64,000 bases of DNA from Mucilaginibacter yixingensis (GCF_041080815.1 NZ_CP160205.1:2914001-2978000); one strand, 5' to 3'; positions 1-9,496 are shown, counted from the first letter of the stretch. Notes: a model not told the origin generated them from the letters alone. Translations and numbers: made by a program.

Positions 1-517
1 GCTCTTCCCAATCCTGCCATGAGTGATGAAAGTAAAGCGATGCGCCATGATCTATCAGCCACAACTCACGATGCCAGGTCAACATATTGGTGTTACGGGC
101 GGTGCGATCAACATTAGTAATCAACGCATCCAGCCAAACTATCTTTGAAGCAGTTTCGGCATCGGGCTTAGTAACGGCCTGATCATAAGTGATAGCTCCT
201 GACAAGTAATGCAGTGCCAGGTTCAAACCCACGCTGGCTTTCAGCAAATCCTGAATTTCCTCATCAGGCTCAGTACGGCCGAAAGCAGTATCCAGATTAG
301 CAAAAACTAACTCCGGCACGCGGAAACCCAGCGCGCGGGCAATCTCGCTGCCAATCAGCTCGGCAATCAAGGCTTTTACCCCCTGACCAGCTCCGCGAAA
401 TTTGAGCACGTATAAAAAACCGTCGTCTGCCTCGGCAATTGCCGGCAACGAGCCACCTTCGCGCAGGGGCGTTACATAGCGGGTTACGGTTACGGTGCGT
501 AGTTGTGGAATGGCCAT
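1..517 (-). CDS. HipA-like kinase family protein, C-terminus cut by window edge
   Basis: The N-terminal 172 residues are visible, starting MAIPQLRTVTVTRYVTPL; the gene runs off the left edge. A glycine-rich early segment (REGGSLPAIAEADDGFLYVLKF) is followed by RGAGQGVKALIAELIGSEIA, then LDALITNVDRTARNTNML and LWLIDHGASL. The NxDRTxxNxN and IDHG motifs match the catalytic loop and metal-binding segment of HipA-type Ser/Thr kinases. It resembles the stand-alone HipA-like kinase family rather than a HipBA toxin module, and no HipB partner is visible. It lies 25 nt downstream of the DUF817 gene on the same strand and is probably the last gene of that operon. Function and substrate are unknown. 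Confidence 0.75.
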   Translation of the reverse strand, partial: MAIPQLRTVTVTRYVTPLREGGSLPAIAEADDGFLYVLKFRGAGQGVKALIAELIGSEIARALGFRVPELVFANLDTAFGRTEPDEEIQDLLKASVGLNLALHYLSGAITYDQAVTKPDAETASKIVWLDALITNVDRTARNTNMLTWHRELWLIDHGASLYFHHSWQDWEE

Positions 518-542
518 CAGCCGCAAATATATTAAAATACCG

Positions 543-1367
543 CTACGCGTGATGATGTGCAATAGCCTTTGTATTCACAGGCGCAGCCTTCGCCGGACGT
601 CGGGCCGTATCGCACTGTTTAAGCATTTTCAGCTCGGCCACGATGATAAAGCTCACGATGACCAGAAAATCCCAGGAGCTGATCTTCTGATAGTTCACCA
701 CCGTCCAGTTATGGTGTTGATAGGCGTATTTCCAGGCACCTAACCGTGTAGCAATATTCTCGGCCAGCCAGATAAAGAAGCCTATGAGCATAAAAGAAAG
801 AATAACCGGCATGTGATAAACAGAATCTTTCAGCCTGAAATAAACGGTGGCTTTGCGAAAGAAATACAGTATCGGCACGGCAATAAAATACCGCAGATCT
901 GTTATAAAATGATTGGTAAAGAAATTAATGTAAATGAGTGCGCCGAGCACACGTGCAGCCGTGGCGGATGGCCAGCCCTCAATCCTGACATCCAGCCTGC
1001 GCCAGGCCTGGCACAAATAACTGGCCACGCTGGCATACATAAACCCGCTGTAGAGGGGCACACCACTAATTTTAGCGTAAGCAAACTCTGGGTATGACCA
1101 TGAGCCGATGTGTACTTTCTCCAACTCCATCAGCAGACCCAGCAGGTGAAAAATGCAGACTACCAACAACTCATCAGCCGTTTCTATGTGCAGGCGAAAC
1201 ATAACCAGTTGAATAGTAATGCAGGCAATCAGCATAAAATCATACCGGGGCAACACGCCGGTAAACAGGTGAGATAGCGCCAGCATGCTAAACACCAGCA
1301 CCGGAAACAGGCAGGCCAGGCTTTGCTGCCAACCAAAAACAAACAGATGGCGGATAAAGGTTTTCAT
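543..1367 (-). CDS. DUF817 multi-pass membrane protein
   Basis: This 274-aa protein is almost wholly hydrophobic, with about seven or eight predicted membrane segments. The family-typical stretch IGSWSYPE lies near residue 88, after MELEKVH. I recognise it as DUF817, an integral membrane family without an assigned reaction. It starts 12 nt after the MpaB-like gene and precedes the HipA-like gene, so it sits inside a compact minus-strand operon. Its partner genes (oxygenase, FAD enzyme) suggest a role in lipid or isoprenoid metabolism at the inner membrane, but that is inference. The start MKTFIRHLF is the first ATG in frame. Confidence 0.8.
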   Translation of the reverse strand: MKTFIRHLFVFGWQQSLACLFPVLVFSMLALSHLFTGVLPRYDFMLIACITIQLVMFRLHIETADELLVVCIFHLLGLLMELEKVHIGSWSYPEFAYAKISGVPLYSGFMYASVASYLCQAWRRLDVRIEGWPSATAARVLGALIYINFFTNHFITDLRYFIAVPILYFFRKATVYFRLKDSVYHMPVILSFMLIGFFIWLAENIATRLGAWKYAYQHHNWTVVNYQKISSWDFLVIVSFIIVAELKMLKQCDTARRPAKAAPVNTKAIAHHHA

Positions 1368-1379
1368 AACGGCTACGGT

Positions 1380-2138
1380 TTAGGCCGCATCCAAAGCCAA
1401 AATTTGTGCTTTATATTTTTGCGGCAATAAGGCATTTTTAAACGGACGCTCCCAACGTAGCGACCGGAACAAACGGTAAACCAATAACACCGGCTTTAAA
1501 ATAACCACGCGACCCATTCCCAGCAATTGGCGCACTCGCGGCGCCAGTAGCATCTGTTGCACCTGCTTCATCACAAAGTACCGGAGACCGCCCAGATGCT
1601 TGCGATACTGGCGATACAGATCGGCGGTAAAATCACTACAGATCAAATCATTATCCAGATGACCTTGACGCATCCCCACCCATTCCTGATAGTTTTGCGG
1701 CAGTCCTTGCAGTTGCATGCGGGCGCCTACCCGATAGAAAACATCAAACACCTCCTGTTTTTCGGCATCAGTTAGTTTACGGTCCAACAGTTCAAAAGAA
1801 CGGATAGAATAATCAATCAGCATAAACAACACGTCTCGATAGGCCCAATCTGGTATTTTAGCGCCACGGCTCTGCTCAACTCCCTGATGGATGGCGGTGA
1901 TTTGGTCTATGGCCCGATGAGCTTCATCCAGATCGGCAAAGATGATGCGCCGCGCATAAGCAACCGTTGAAAAAAGCCTGCCCAGCGGATCTGCCGGTAG
2001 TTTACCGGTAAAGTATAGCCAATCTACCGCCTTGTTCAGTGCAAACTCTGCGGCCGAACCGGCGAATATGAACAGTACCACATCGGCTCTGCCCCATATT
2101 TTGCGTACAACAGAATTGGTGCTTACAAAATTGCTCAT
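1380..2138 (-). CDS. MpaB-family (DUF2236) oxygenase-like protein
   Basis: The 252-aa sequence has the DUF2236/MpaB layout: an AEFALNKAVDWLYFTGKL segment, a helix with EAHRAIDQITAIHQGV, then IPDWAYRDVLFMLIDYSIRS and a conserved C-terminal helical region. Members of this family include the fungal prenyl-cleaving oxygenase MpaB and are related to latex-clearing heme proteins that cleave polyisoprene. Heme binding here is inferred from the family; I did not identify the axial ligand with certainty. Its ATG shares one base with the stop codon of DUF2809 (TAATG), which implies translational coupling. The adjacent phytoene-dehydrogenase-like gene fits an isoprenoid or carotenoid substrate. Confidence 0.72.
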   Translation of the reverse strand: MSNFVSTNSVVRKIWGRADVVLFIFAGSAAEFALNKAVDWLYFTGKLPADPLGRLFSTVAYARRIIFADLDEAHRAIDQITAIHQGVEQSRGAKIPDWAYRDVLFMLIDYSIRSFELLDRKLTDAEKQEVFDVFYRVGARMQLQGLPQNYQEWVGMRQGHLDNDLICSDFTADLYRQYRKHLGGLRYFVMKQVQQMLLAPRVRQLLGMGRVVILKPVLLVYRLFRSLRWERPFKNALLPQKYKAQILALDAA

Positions 2139-2536
2139 TAATACATTGCTGTTTTAGCCGGTACTTTCTTGCCCGTTTGCGACCACTCCAGTACCATCAT
2201 TACAAAAATACCCCAGGTGTAAGCTTTAATATCTCCCCATGAAAAACCTGTACCCAGAATAAGTTTGGCCGTTGTAGAATTTTGCAGCTCCAGGTTATAA
2301 ATCAGGTGATAGTATTGCGATGTCTCTACAGCATAAGCAAACAGCAGCACACCCAGGCCCAACCATCCGTAAGGTATTTTGAAGAAACTTTTAATAGCAC
2401 AATAGATCAGCATCACCACAAAAAAATCGCCTAGCACAGGGCGCACAAAGTCATCATGAGCAAAAGCAGCTATCATGGCTTCTACGGCAAACAAAACGAG
2501 GGTCCAACTGAAGAACCGTGGGCTGAATCTAAACAT
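2138..2536 (-). CDS. DUF2809 (YjgA-like) small membrane protein
   Basis: About 132 aa with three or four hydrophobic segments. The stretch FVRPVLGDFFVVMLIYC is typical of DUF2809 membrane proteins. A longer frame begins at 2572, but the internal ATG at 2536 (MFRFSPRFFSW) gives the usual N-terminus and the longer lead sequence looks non-coding. The stop overlaps the start of the MpaB-like gene by one base. No enzymatic motif is visible. Role unknown; it may anchor or assist the oxygenase downstream. Confidence 0.72.
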   Translation of the reverse strand: MFRFSPRFFSWTLVLFAVEAMIAAFAHDDFVRPVLGDFFVVMLIYCAIKSFFKIPYGWLGLGVLLFAYAVETSQYYHLIYNLELQNSTTAKLILGTGFSWGDIKAYTWGIFVMMVLEWSQTGKKVPAKTAMY

Positions 2537-2628
2537 ATAAAGTACTTTGAAATTCAAAGTTATTGCAAACACAAATAGAAAACAAGAACTATCTTCAAAA
2601 TACTTTATTCCTAAAAAGAATATATAGA

Positions 2629-4071
2629 TTATTTCAGGCTGATATTGAACACATCACGCAAGGCCCGTTTAGCTGCATGATAGCCACACATGCCGTGCAC
2701 ACCCCCACCCGGTGGCGTAGATGACGAGCAGATATAAAGCCCCTTTGCCGAGGTTCTGTAAGGCGAACTGCGCAATACAGGACGGGTAAATAGCTGACCA
2801 ATATCAATTGCGCCGCCGTTAATATCGCCACCAATATAATTGGGATTGTATTCCTCCATCTGATGGGTGTTGAACGTATGCCGGGCCAGAATCAGGTCTT
2901 TAAAGCCCGGAGCAAAGCGCTCTATTTGTTGCTCTATAATGCCGGTCATGTCTTGAGTTGATCCTGCCGGCACATGGCAATAAGCCCAGGCCGTGTGTTT
3001 GCCTTCAGGTGCGCGTGATGGATCAAACAAACTTTGTTGTGCCACCAATACAAATGGTTTCTCTGGATGCTTTCCCTGCCACACTTGTTGCTCGCCTAAA
3101 GCAATCTCATTAAAAGTACCGCCCAGGTGCACGGTACCCGCTTGCCTTGCTCCTGCTGACTTGAAGGGAACCGGACCATCCAGCGCCCAATCCATTTTGA
3201 AGACGCCCATGCCATAGCGGTATCGTTCAAGCTGCCATTTATAGATAGATGAAAATTTGTGACCGGTTATTTGCAGTAATTGCCGCGGAGTAATATCAAA
3301 CAATATGGCTTTGGCCGATGGTAACTGATTTAAATGGGTGATATAGGTACCGGTTTGCAGCGCGCCGCCCAGGAATCTAAAATGAGCCAGCAAGGCATCA
3401 GCAATACTTTGTGAACCGCCCTTGGGTAGAGGCCAACCTTTCAGGTGTCCGTTAGCCAGCAAAACCAGCCCAATAGCAGATGTGGCTATTTTATTAAGCG
3501 GCAAAATGCTGTGCGCTGCCATTCCGGCAAAAAAGCCTTTTGCTGTTTCGGTATTGAACTTTTTAGCCAGCACGGTTGCCGGTTGTAATCCTTTCAACCC
3601 AAAGGAGGCCATTGCTAACGGATGTTGCGGCACGCTCAGCGGACCCAAAGCATCGGCTGCTATAAGTGGCCAGTTTTTCACTAAGGGCGCCATTAATTGT
3701 TGATACACTAAAGCATCAGCGCCCAGCGTGGCAGCAGTTTGAGTAATGGATTGCTGCAATGTAGCTTCGCTTCCATCATCAAAGGGATGGGCGGCGGCAA
3801 TCTGCGGAAAGATATATTCCAGTCCGTAATTGCTCAGCGGCAGCGTTTCAAAAAAAGGTGAGCCCTCCGCCAGCGGATGGATAGCCGAACAAACATCGTG
3901 CTTAAAACCAGGCAGCGTTAGCTCCTGCGTACGCAGGCCACCGCCGGGCTGGTCTTGCCCTTCAATCAGCAAAACAGATAGCCCCTGCTGCTGCATTAGT
4001 ATAGCAGTTGCCAGCCCGTTCGGACCGGAGCCTACCACAATGGCGTCATATTCAGTTTTAGCAACAGGCAT
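2629..4071 (-). CDS. NAD(P)/FAD-dependent oxidoreductase, phytoene-desaturase-like
   Basis: 480 aa. The N-terminus carries the Rossmann dinucleotide motif VGSGPNG at residues 13-19, followed about 20 residues later by an acidic strand end (LIEGQDQPGG). A C-terminal GGDINGGAIDIGQL and YICSSSTPPGGGVHGMCGYHAA give the second FAD contact. This is the layout of the carotenoid-desaturase/PYROXD2-like amine-oxidase superfamily. It probably oxidises or isomerises a polyene or related hydrophobic substrate; the exact substrate cannot be read from the sequence. It is the first gene of a minus-strand run that continues into DUF2809, MpaB-like and DUF817 after a gap of about 90 nt from the DUF2809 start. 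Confidence 0.85.
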   Translation of the reverse strand: MPVAKTEYDAIVVGSGPNGLATAILMQQQGLSVLLIEGQDQPGGGLRTQELTLPGFKHDVCSAIHPLAEGSPFFETLPLSNYGLEYIFPQIAAAHPFDDGSEATLQQSITQTAATLGADALVYQQLMAPLVKNWPLIAADALGPLSVPQHPLAMASFGLKGLQPATVLAKKFNTETAKGFFAGMAAHSILPLNKIATSAIGLVLLANGHLKGWPLPKGGSQSIADALLAHFRFLGGALQTGTYITHLNQLPSAKAILFDITPRQLLQITGHKFSSIYKWQLERYRYGMGVFKMDWALDGPVPFKSAGARQAGTVHLGGTFNEIALGEQQVWQGKHPEKPFVLVAQQSLFDPSRAPEGKHTAWAYCHVPAGSTQDMTGIIEQQIERFAPGFKDLILARHTFNTHQMEEYNPNYIGGDINGGAIDIGQLFTRPVLRSSPYRTSAKGLYICSSSTPPGGGVHGMCGYHAAKRALRDVFNISLK

Positions 4072-4199
4072 ATCTTTCAGCTGATAGCTTCAAAATTAAA
4101 CTTAAAACGCATTTTACACATTTTTTACTTTTACAAACAGCTGCGGGCGGGATATGTTAACTAACTTGCGCTTGTTGTTTACCTAAAATTCTGCCCGTC

Positions 4200-5342
4200 A
4201 TGCAATCAGAACCGATGTATCTGGCCGCCCGTGTTGTAGCGCCACAAGTTGAAGCCCATTTTGCCGTTCAGGTGCAAAACGCGCGACAAGCTGGTTTTGA
4301 AAACCTGGCCAGCATACCCAATCTATCGATAATTGAAAACATTATAGATGCGGCCTTTTGGGCCAGTTTGCTGCGTGAGGAAGGGCATCCGCCTAAAATT
4401 TCTATTGCCATATTGAAACCTTCGCAGGCGGGTAATCCGCTGGTGCTGGCCAATAAGCTACGCCTTACCCCACATAATCTAACCAAGCTGGCACCTGCTG
4501 TAGAGCAACCTGGTATACACCTGGGCGCCTGGTGCGATGAAGAAGGTATTTACATTTGGGGCACCACGCACCGCATACCTGGCCTTTGTTTTGTGCTAGA
4601 AGTAGTTGAACCTGGACTGCTGGTTATTAAACACAAACACTTAGACGGATTTGGCAAGTTTGTTAACGTAGCTGTTTTACAGGGCGACCAGATCAAGATG
4701 GTTGACGAGCAAAACACCGCGCTGAGCGATTGCCCGGATGTACTATCGTCATTAATGGCCATGCCATTGCCTGGTATGAACGGCGAATCTTTAAACATAC
4801 TGATTGAAATTGCCGCCAGCATGCGCTCGCACAACCGCGGCGGACTGGTACTGATTGTACCGAATGATGATGAAGAGTGGCGCAGTTCAATCATCAACCC
4901 CATATCCTATCCTGTTACGCCGCGCTTTACCGGCATTTCTGAACTGATGCAGCAGGATAAACAAAACCGCAGTAAGTTGGAATGGCAGCAGGCCATGCGC
5001 AACGCTATAGACATTATTGGCGGTTTTACCGCTGTTGACGGCGCAACCATAATTAACCGCAGCCATGAACTACTGGCCTTCGGCGCCAAAATAGCCCGGG
5101 CCGAGCTAAGCATACCCGTAACCCAGATGCTGGTAACCGAACCAACCACAGATGGCACCGCCAGCTACATACACCCCGCCCAAAACGGGGGCACCCGGCA
5201 CCTGGCGGCAGCCCAGTTTGTGCACGATCAGCATGGAGCCATGGCAATGGTAGCCTCGCAAGATGGACATTTTACCATTTTTGCCTGGTCTGAAAACCTA
5301 CAAACGGTACACGCGCACCGCATCGATATTTTATTGCTGTGA
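4200..5342 (+). CDS. DACNV-type (DisA-like diadenylate-cyclase fold) sensor protein
   Basis: 380 aa, soluble, no signal peptide. The C-terminal third keeps two signatures of the DisA/diadenylate cyclase nucleotidyltransferase fold: DGA at residues 280-282 (in GGFTAVDGATIINRS) and GTRHLAA at 331-337. In DisA the equivalent DGA and GTRHRAA motifs bind ATP and metal. The N-terminal 240 residues are an extra domain. The layout fits the proteins annotated as putative sensor domain DACNV-containing. Whether it makes c-di-AMP or only binds a nucleotide is unknown. It stands alone on the plus strand; its 3' end overlaps the convergent esterase gene by 12 bp. Confidence 0.7.
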   Translation: MQSEPMYLAARVVAPQVEAHFAVQVQNARQAGFENLASIPNLSIIENIIDAAFWASLLREEGHPPKISIAILKPSQAGNPLVLANKLRLTPHNLTKLAPAVEQPGIHLGAWCDEEGIYIWGTTHRIPGLCFVLEVVEPGLLVIKHKHLDGFGKFVNVAVLQGDQIKMVDEQNTALSDCPDVLSSLMAMPLPGMNGESLNILIEIAASMRSHNRGGLVLIVPNDDEEWRSSIINPISYPVTPRFTGISELMQQDKQNRSKLEWQQAMRNAIDIIGGFTAVDGATIINRSHELLAFGAKIARAELSIPVTQMLVTEPTTDGTASYIHPAQNGGTRHLAAAQFVHDQHGAMAMVASQDGHFTIFAWSENLQTVHAHRIDILLL

Positions 5343-6611
5343 TGGTTTTAACGATCTGGCTGGGGTAGTATTCTTTATAAAGATAACTCCGTCATAACTA
5401 TCTGCCAGCCGGTGTTCAACATAGCTAGGGGCATTGTATTCGGCTCCGTAGAAAGATGATGGTACTTCTTTATCTAGAAAGTTTTTGATAACCGGGTTGG
5501 CTGATGCACTTTTGAAATCAAGTATAAAGTTTGCCGCGCTGCACTTTGAAAACACGTTGCCGGTAGCATCGGCTTTAGCGGGCGCTATTGGCACAGCTAC
5601 ATATTTCATAGTTTGCATGTCAAATGACCTCATAGCGCCATCATAAAAGTCAAAACCCACGGCATAATAAGCCTCGCCAAACGTTTTAGCCAGTCGCATA
5701 CCCATGCGGTTATGCCCTTCGCTACCTGATGATTTGCATATATGTTGATTATGTGCCCATATCATCATCTTTTTATGTCCCGTTTGGTTGTATATCCATT
5801 CGCAGTTTTCGGCCATGTATTTATCCCTTACATTGTCTTGCCGGGCAGGGAACAACTTAGAATAGGCTCCCACATAATCAAAGCACTGCTGCATTTGCCG
5901 CACATAATGCTGATATAAAGCCAATTTACCCGGATCTGCTTTATTAAAACTGATCTTACTTAATTCACCTAAGGCTGCCTTTACCGATGCTTTATCTGTT
6001 TCAGTTAAGGGGTGCCCATATTTGCGCATTGCGCTAAAACCGCTATCTAAAACAGGTGTAAGCTGATGGTTTGCCGTTAAATACTGTTTAACCGGCTCAA
6101 CCATAAAATAAGCAAGTTTCAAATCACATCCCCAAAAAGTTACTTTATTTTCCGGCGTTTGTGTATCGTTATAAGTCTTTATCCATTCGGCCATATCGGC
6201 AACTTCTTGTGTCATCCAGGCTCTGATGCCCAAACCCACAAGTCCCTGGTTAAGGCTATTTTTACCGTATAGCACATAATCATTCATTTGCTGCGCGCCG
6301 GCAAAGTCGCCTTCTATTACAAAAGTTTTAACGCCCAGCTCTTTCACCAGCAACACCAGCATCCGGTGTTTAAACGTAAAAAACTCATGGGTGCCATGTG
6401 TAGCTTCGCCCAAGCCAAAGATTTGCTTGTCTTTCAAGATAGCTTTCAACGGCTCCAGATCAGCAAAACCAGTGTCAGGCTCAACAGTTCGGAGCGGAAT
6501 CAGTTGGTGGTTGAGTGCATCGGTTAAATCTGGGCCATTTTGTGCGTTTGCTAAAAACGGCATACCCATAAAGAGTATAAAGGCAAGCAGTTTAGTAACT
6601 TTTAGTGTCAT
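5331..6611 (-). CDS. Erythromycin esterase family protein, secreted
   Basis: 426 aa with a signal peptide (MTLKVTKLLAFILFMGMPFLANAQ). The erythromycin-esterase core starts at FGLGEATHGTHEFF (residues 65-78), where E69 and H72 match the conserved Glu and catalytic His of Ere enzymes. VIEGDF (98-103) and WAHNQHICK further on are also family motifs. Known family members hydrolyse macrolide lactones, but most chromosomal homologues in Bacteroidota have unknown substrates, so a resistance role should not be assumed. The predicted location is periplasmic. The gene is monocistronic and convergent with the DACNV gene. Confidence 0.87.
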   Translation of the reverse strand: MTLKVTKLLAFILFMGMPFLANAQNGPDLTDALNHQLIPLRTVEPDTGFADLEPLKAILKDKQIFGLGEATHGTHEFFTFKHRMLVLLVKELGVKTFVIEGDFAGAQQMNDYVLYGKNSLNQGLVGLGIRAWMTQEVADMAEWIKTYNDTQTPENKVTFWGCDLKLAYFMVEPVKQYLTANHQLTPVLDSGFSAMRKYGHPLTETDKASVKAALGELSKISFNKADPGKLALYQHYVRQMQQCFDYVGAYSKLFPARQDNVRDKYMAENCEWIYNQTGHKKMMIWAHNQHICKSSGSEGHNRMGMRLAKTFGEAYYAVGFDFYDGAMRSFDMQTMKYVAVPIAPAKADATGNVFSKCSAANFILDFKSASANPVIKNFLDKEVPSSFYGAEYNAPSYVEHRLADSYDGVIFIKNTTPARSLKPSQQ

Positions 6612-6677
6612 AAGATTTGGTTGAAAGCATTATGACGTTATTTCTACTAAAAAAGTATAAATGATAAAAGAAACCAC

Positions 6678-9401
6678 CTAACCTCTCCTCACCACAAAAT
6701 AGGGCTGATCAATTAAATGACTACCCAACCCAGGATAATTAATAGTTGTCTCTGGCAGCTGGTTAACCTTAAAATAGTATTGTAACGGGTAAGGCGAATT
6801 AGTATACTCAGCCGGGATGGTGGCTTTGCCAGTTACCCCCTCCAAGAGCATATCTACTGATTGGAACCGCTCACCCTGATTGACATGGCGATAGCACAAC
6901 TGAACCGATTGCGGCACTTTTTCAAACTTAATGGTGACAGGTAAGGTGTCGCCAGGTTTAAAATGAGATGGTGCCTGATGATTGGCCGTTACCAAATGCG
7001 GCAAAGCAGGTGTAATACAGGTGACAATTGCCGCTTCTGCATGGGGCGCACGGGCGCCCTCAGGCTTTTTAGCTTCGTTGAGCATTTTGGCCATAAAGGC
7101 AATGTCATCATCAATGGCAGGCAAACGGTCTAACCAATGACCGCGCAAAAATGCTTCCGGCCCGGCTGTTACATCTTTCTGGTAAACGTTGCGGGCACGT
7201 TCGGCCAAATCAGCCCAGTGCTGGCGGGCTGTGCGATATAGCTTAAGCGCTTGCTGCAAGGCTTCGTAATCTCCACTTTGCTGATAGATGCCGAATAATA
7301 CGCCAGATCGCATCTTAGCGGCAAAGAACCGACCCAAGCCTATTTGCATCCAAACATCTACCGTCATACGGCGGTACTCGGCACTGTTTTTATTTAATAC
7401 TTTGGCATCGGCATCTTTTAGTCCTTGCTCGGCATTCAACGCGTGATTTTCCAACCAGGTGGCTACGTCAATAGGCGAGTATTTACCACTGCGCGATGTC
7501 TTGAGTAATTCATCAGCACACTCGTTAACAGTAGAGAACATCAGCGGATCAAGTGGTGATGTTAGGCCAAAAACTGCCGGTTTAGGAGTATCGTAATAAG
7601 GATTTTTTACCTCTGGTCGTGAAATACCCTGGTTGGTATACATTTCGGGCCAGTAGTTGTTGTTGCCGGCAGAAGGATCATGCGCGGTAGTGATGGTCGG
7701 TAAAATACGCGTAGCACTGGCTAGTGCCTTGCCTACCCCATCGGCGCCAGCGCCAAACTGGTGTTTTAAATAGCGATGCCAAACATCGGCGTCCGTATCC
7801 GGATTATATAGCGTTCGGCCGAATACCCGCAAGCTGTACTCATACTTTTGCCAATCCCAATGCGGCTTCAGGCTGGCATCGGCATAGCCGCACCTATCTC
7901 CTGCAATACCAGATCCTCTGCGACCTTTGAATGATAATGGTTCCATCAACTCTACGCCGGCACTGCCGCAGAAACTAAACGCGCGCGATTGCGCCGCGCC
8001 TGTGAGCGGATCGCCCCAGAGCAGCAGGCGCTGGGTGCCCGGCCAAATGCGGTGTACGATATCGTACTTACGATCCTCCTTCAACAGATCGCCATAACCA
8101 TAGCGGGTAAAACTGCGCGAGCCCGAGCTGAGGTTATACATACCGTTGGCTTTTTTGCTAGGCACCGGAATTTCTTCTTTACGGATATCTGTCTGATGAT
8201 AAGGCATCCCCATGTGCTCTGCCCAATATTTAGGGGTAACGGTGATGGGTACGCCTACAGAGAGTGCGGTATTCAGCATTTCATCATCAATCCCTTTGGC
8301 GTGCATGTCTATAGATACTACGCGACCGCAATCGGCCACGCCCTGAAAAATGGTTTTCCAGAAATCATAGCTACCCTCGGCCACACCGGCTTCACCATGA
8401 ATGCGCAGGGTGATACCGCTAATTGCCGGACAAGCCTTCAGCAAAGCCTTAACAGCAGCACCACAATAGGCAGCATGATTCTCTTTGTTTAGTCCCTTGA
8501 TGTTGTAATTGGGGTTAGGACTGTGCAGCCACTCATAGCCATGCATCCACAAACCCAGTTGAAACTGCATCCCACGTTTTACCGTCTCCTCGCTGATATA
8601 GCGCAGCATGCGCAAGTTATTGTCGCGCTCGCTATCTGCCAATTCGGGTACGTGTACGTTAAAACCAGGCACATCCATCAGGAACGGATAGGCGAAAAGA
8701 AAATAAGCATCAATAACGTTTTGTAAGTTATCATAGCCTATGCCAAGGCTCAGGTTAAACTTATTATAGCGCTGTGTGGCCAGCATGGTGAGATATTCGG
8801 GCCACATCTGTTTATCGTTAAACCAAGGTTTATCTTCAACATTACTTACAAACAAGCGGTTAAGGCTGCGCACCCGGTTGGCTGGTTTTTCAATAACAGC
8901 TTTGGTTTGATGCAGCGACGCCAGTGGCGATGCGGCATACTTTACGCGGTCGGCCAATTCGAGCAGGGCGTAAACCAAGCCGCGTTCATCATGCCCGGCG
9001 GCCAACAGCACAGGTCTGCCCTTGAATTTTACAGGCACCAGGGCTAGCGCTTCGGAGGTTGCCGGCATAGTTGCGTTTGCAGCCTTCAATAAGGTTTGAA
9101 CCGATGTTGAGCCAGCAGCAAGAATTAGCAGGTTACCGGCCGCAGCCTCGCTTACTGATTTGACATGTTGAACCTTGATATTTTTCGCAGTAAGGCTTTT
9201 AGTCAGTTCTAAGATTGCCCATTGCGCAGCAGCCGATGCGGCTACCCCATCAACAGGATCTGAAATAATGCTAACGCCACCAGCAGCAGCAAAAGCTAAA
9301 CCTGATATTGACAGCCCAGCCACAGAAACACCGGCCAGTTTTATAAAATGCCTGCGACTAACGTCCGCGCCCAGGCTTTGAGGCATGGTCAATTTGCTCA
9401 T
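6678..9401 (-). CDS. Tat-exported putative glycoside hydrolase with GH67/GH20-like N-terminal domain
   Basis: 907 aa. The N-terminus has a twin-arginine signal (SRRHFIKLAG, residues 15-24) followed by a hydrophobic stretch ending in AFAAAGG. Residues about 45-150 form an alpha/beta domain (LILAAGS, AAGHDERGLVYALLELAD) like the domain preceding the barrel in alpha-glucuronidases and beta-hexosaminidases. A large TIM-barrel-like region follows (RVRSLNRLFVSNVEDKPW, ITLRIHGEAG, VVSIDMHAKGID), then a helical region and a C-terminal beta-sandwich-like tail. I cannot place the catalytic acids, so glycosidase activity is inference from domain order. No SusCD pair is nearby. Confidence 0.6.
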   Translation of the reverse strand: MSKLTMPQSLGADVSRRHFIKLAGVSVAGLSISGLAFAAAGGVSIISDPVDGVAASAAAQWAILELTKSLTAKNIKVQHVKSVSEAAAGNLLILAAGSTSVQTLLKAANATMPATSEALALVPVKFKGRPVLLAAGHDERGLVYALLELADRVKYAASPLASLHQTKAVIEKPANRVRSLNRLFVSNVEDKPWFNDKQMWPEYLTMLATQRYNKFNLSLGIGYDNLQNVIDAYFLFAYPFLMDVPGFNVHVPELADSERDNNLRMLRYISEETVKRGMQFQLGLWMHGYEWLHSPNPNYNIKGLNKENHAAYCGAAVKALLKACPAISGITLRIHGEAGVAEGSYDFWKTIFQGVADCGRVVSIDMHAKGIDDEMLNTALSVGVPITVTPKYWAEHMGMPYHQTDIRKEEIPVPSKKANGMYNLSSGSRSFTRYGYGDLLKEDRKYDIVHRIWPGTQRLLLWGDPLTGAAQSRAFSFCGSAGVELMEPLSFKGRRGSGIAGDRCGYADASLKPHWDWQKYEYSLRVFGRTLYNPDTDADVWHRYLKHQFGAGADGVGKALASATRILPTITTAHDPSAGNNNYWPEMYTNQGISRPEVKNPYYDTPKPAVFGLTSPLDPLMFSTVNECADELLKTSRSGKYSPIDVATWLENHALNAEQGLKDADAKVLNKNSAEYRRMTVDVWMQIGLGRFFAAKMRSGVLFGIYQQSGDYEALQQALKLYRTARQHWADLAERARNVYQKDVTAGPEAFLRGHWLDRLPAIDDDIAFMAKMLNEAKKPEGARAPHAEAAIVTCITPALPHLVTANHQAPSHFKPGDTLPVTIKFEKVPQSVQLCYRHVNQGERFQSVDMLLEGVTGKATIPAEYTNSPYPLQYYFKVNQLPETTINYPGLGSHLIDQPYFVVRRG

Positions 9402-9496
9402 AAAAGTTTTGAGTAGGTTTTATTGGTATGAGCAATTTAGGGAAATATGCGGTTAGTGGAGTTTTATAGCGGAGGTGTTACAATAATCTTACGGGG

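Noticed and set aside
1..517. HipBA toxin-antitoxin module
   Set aside because: No HipB-like DNA-binding partner is adjacent, and the protein resembles the stand-alone HipA-like kinases.
5331..6611. Macrolide-resistance gene
   Set aside because: The family match to erythromycin esterase is clear, but it is a chromosomal exported homologue without mobile context; resistance cannot be claimed.
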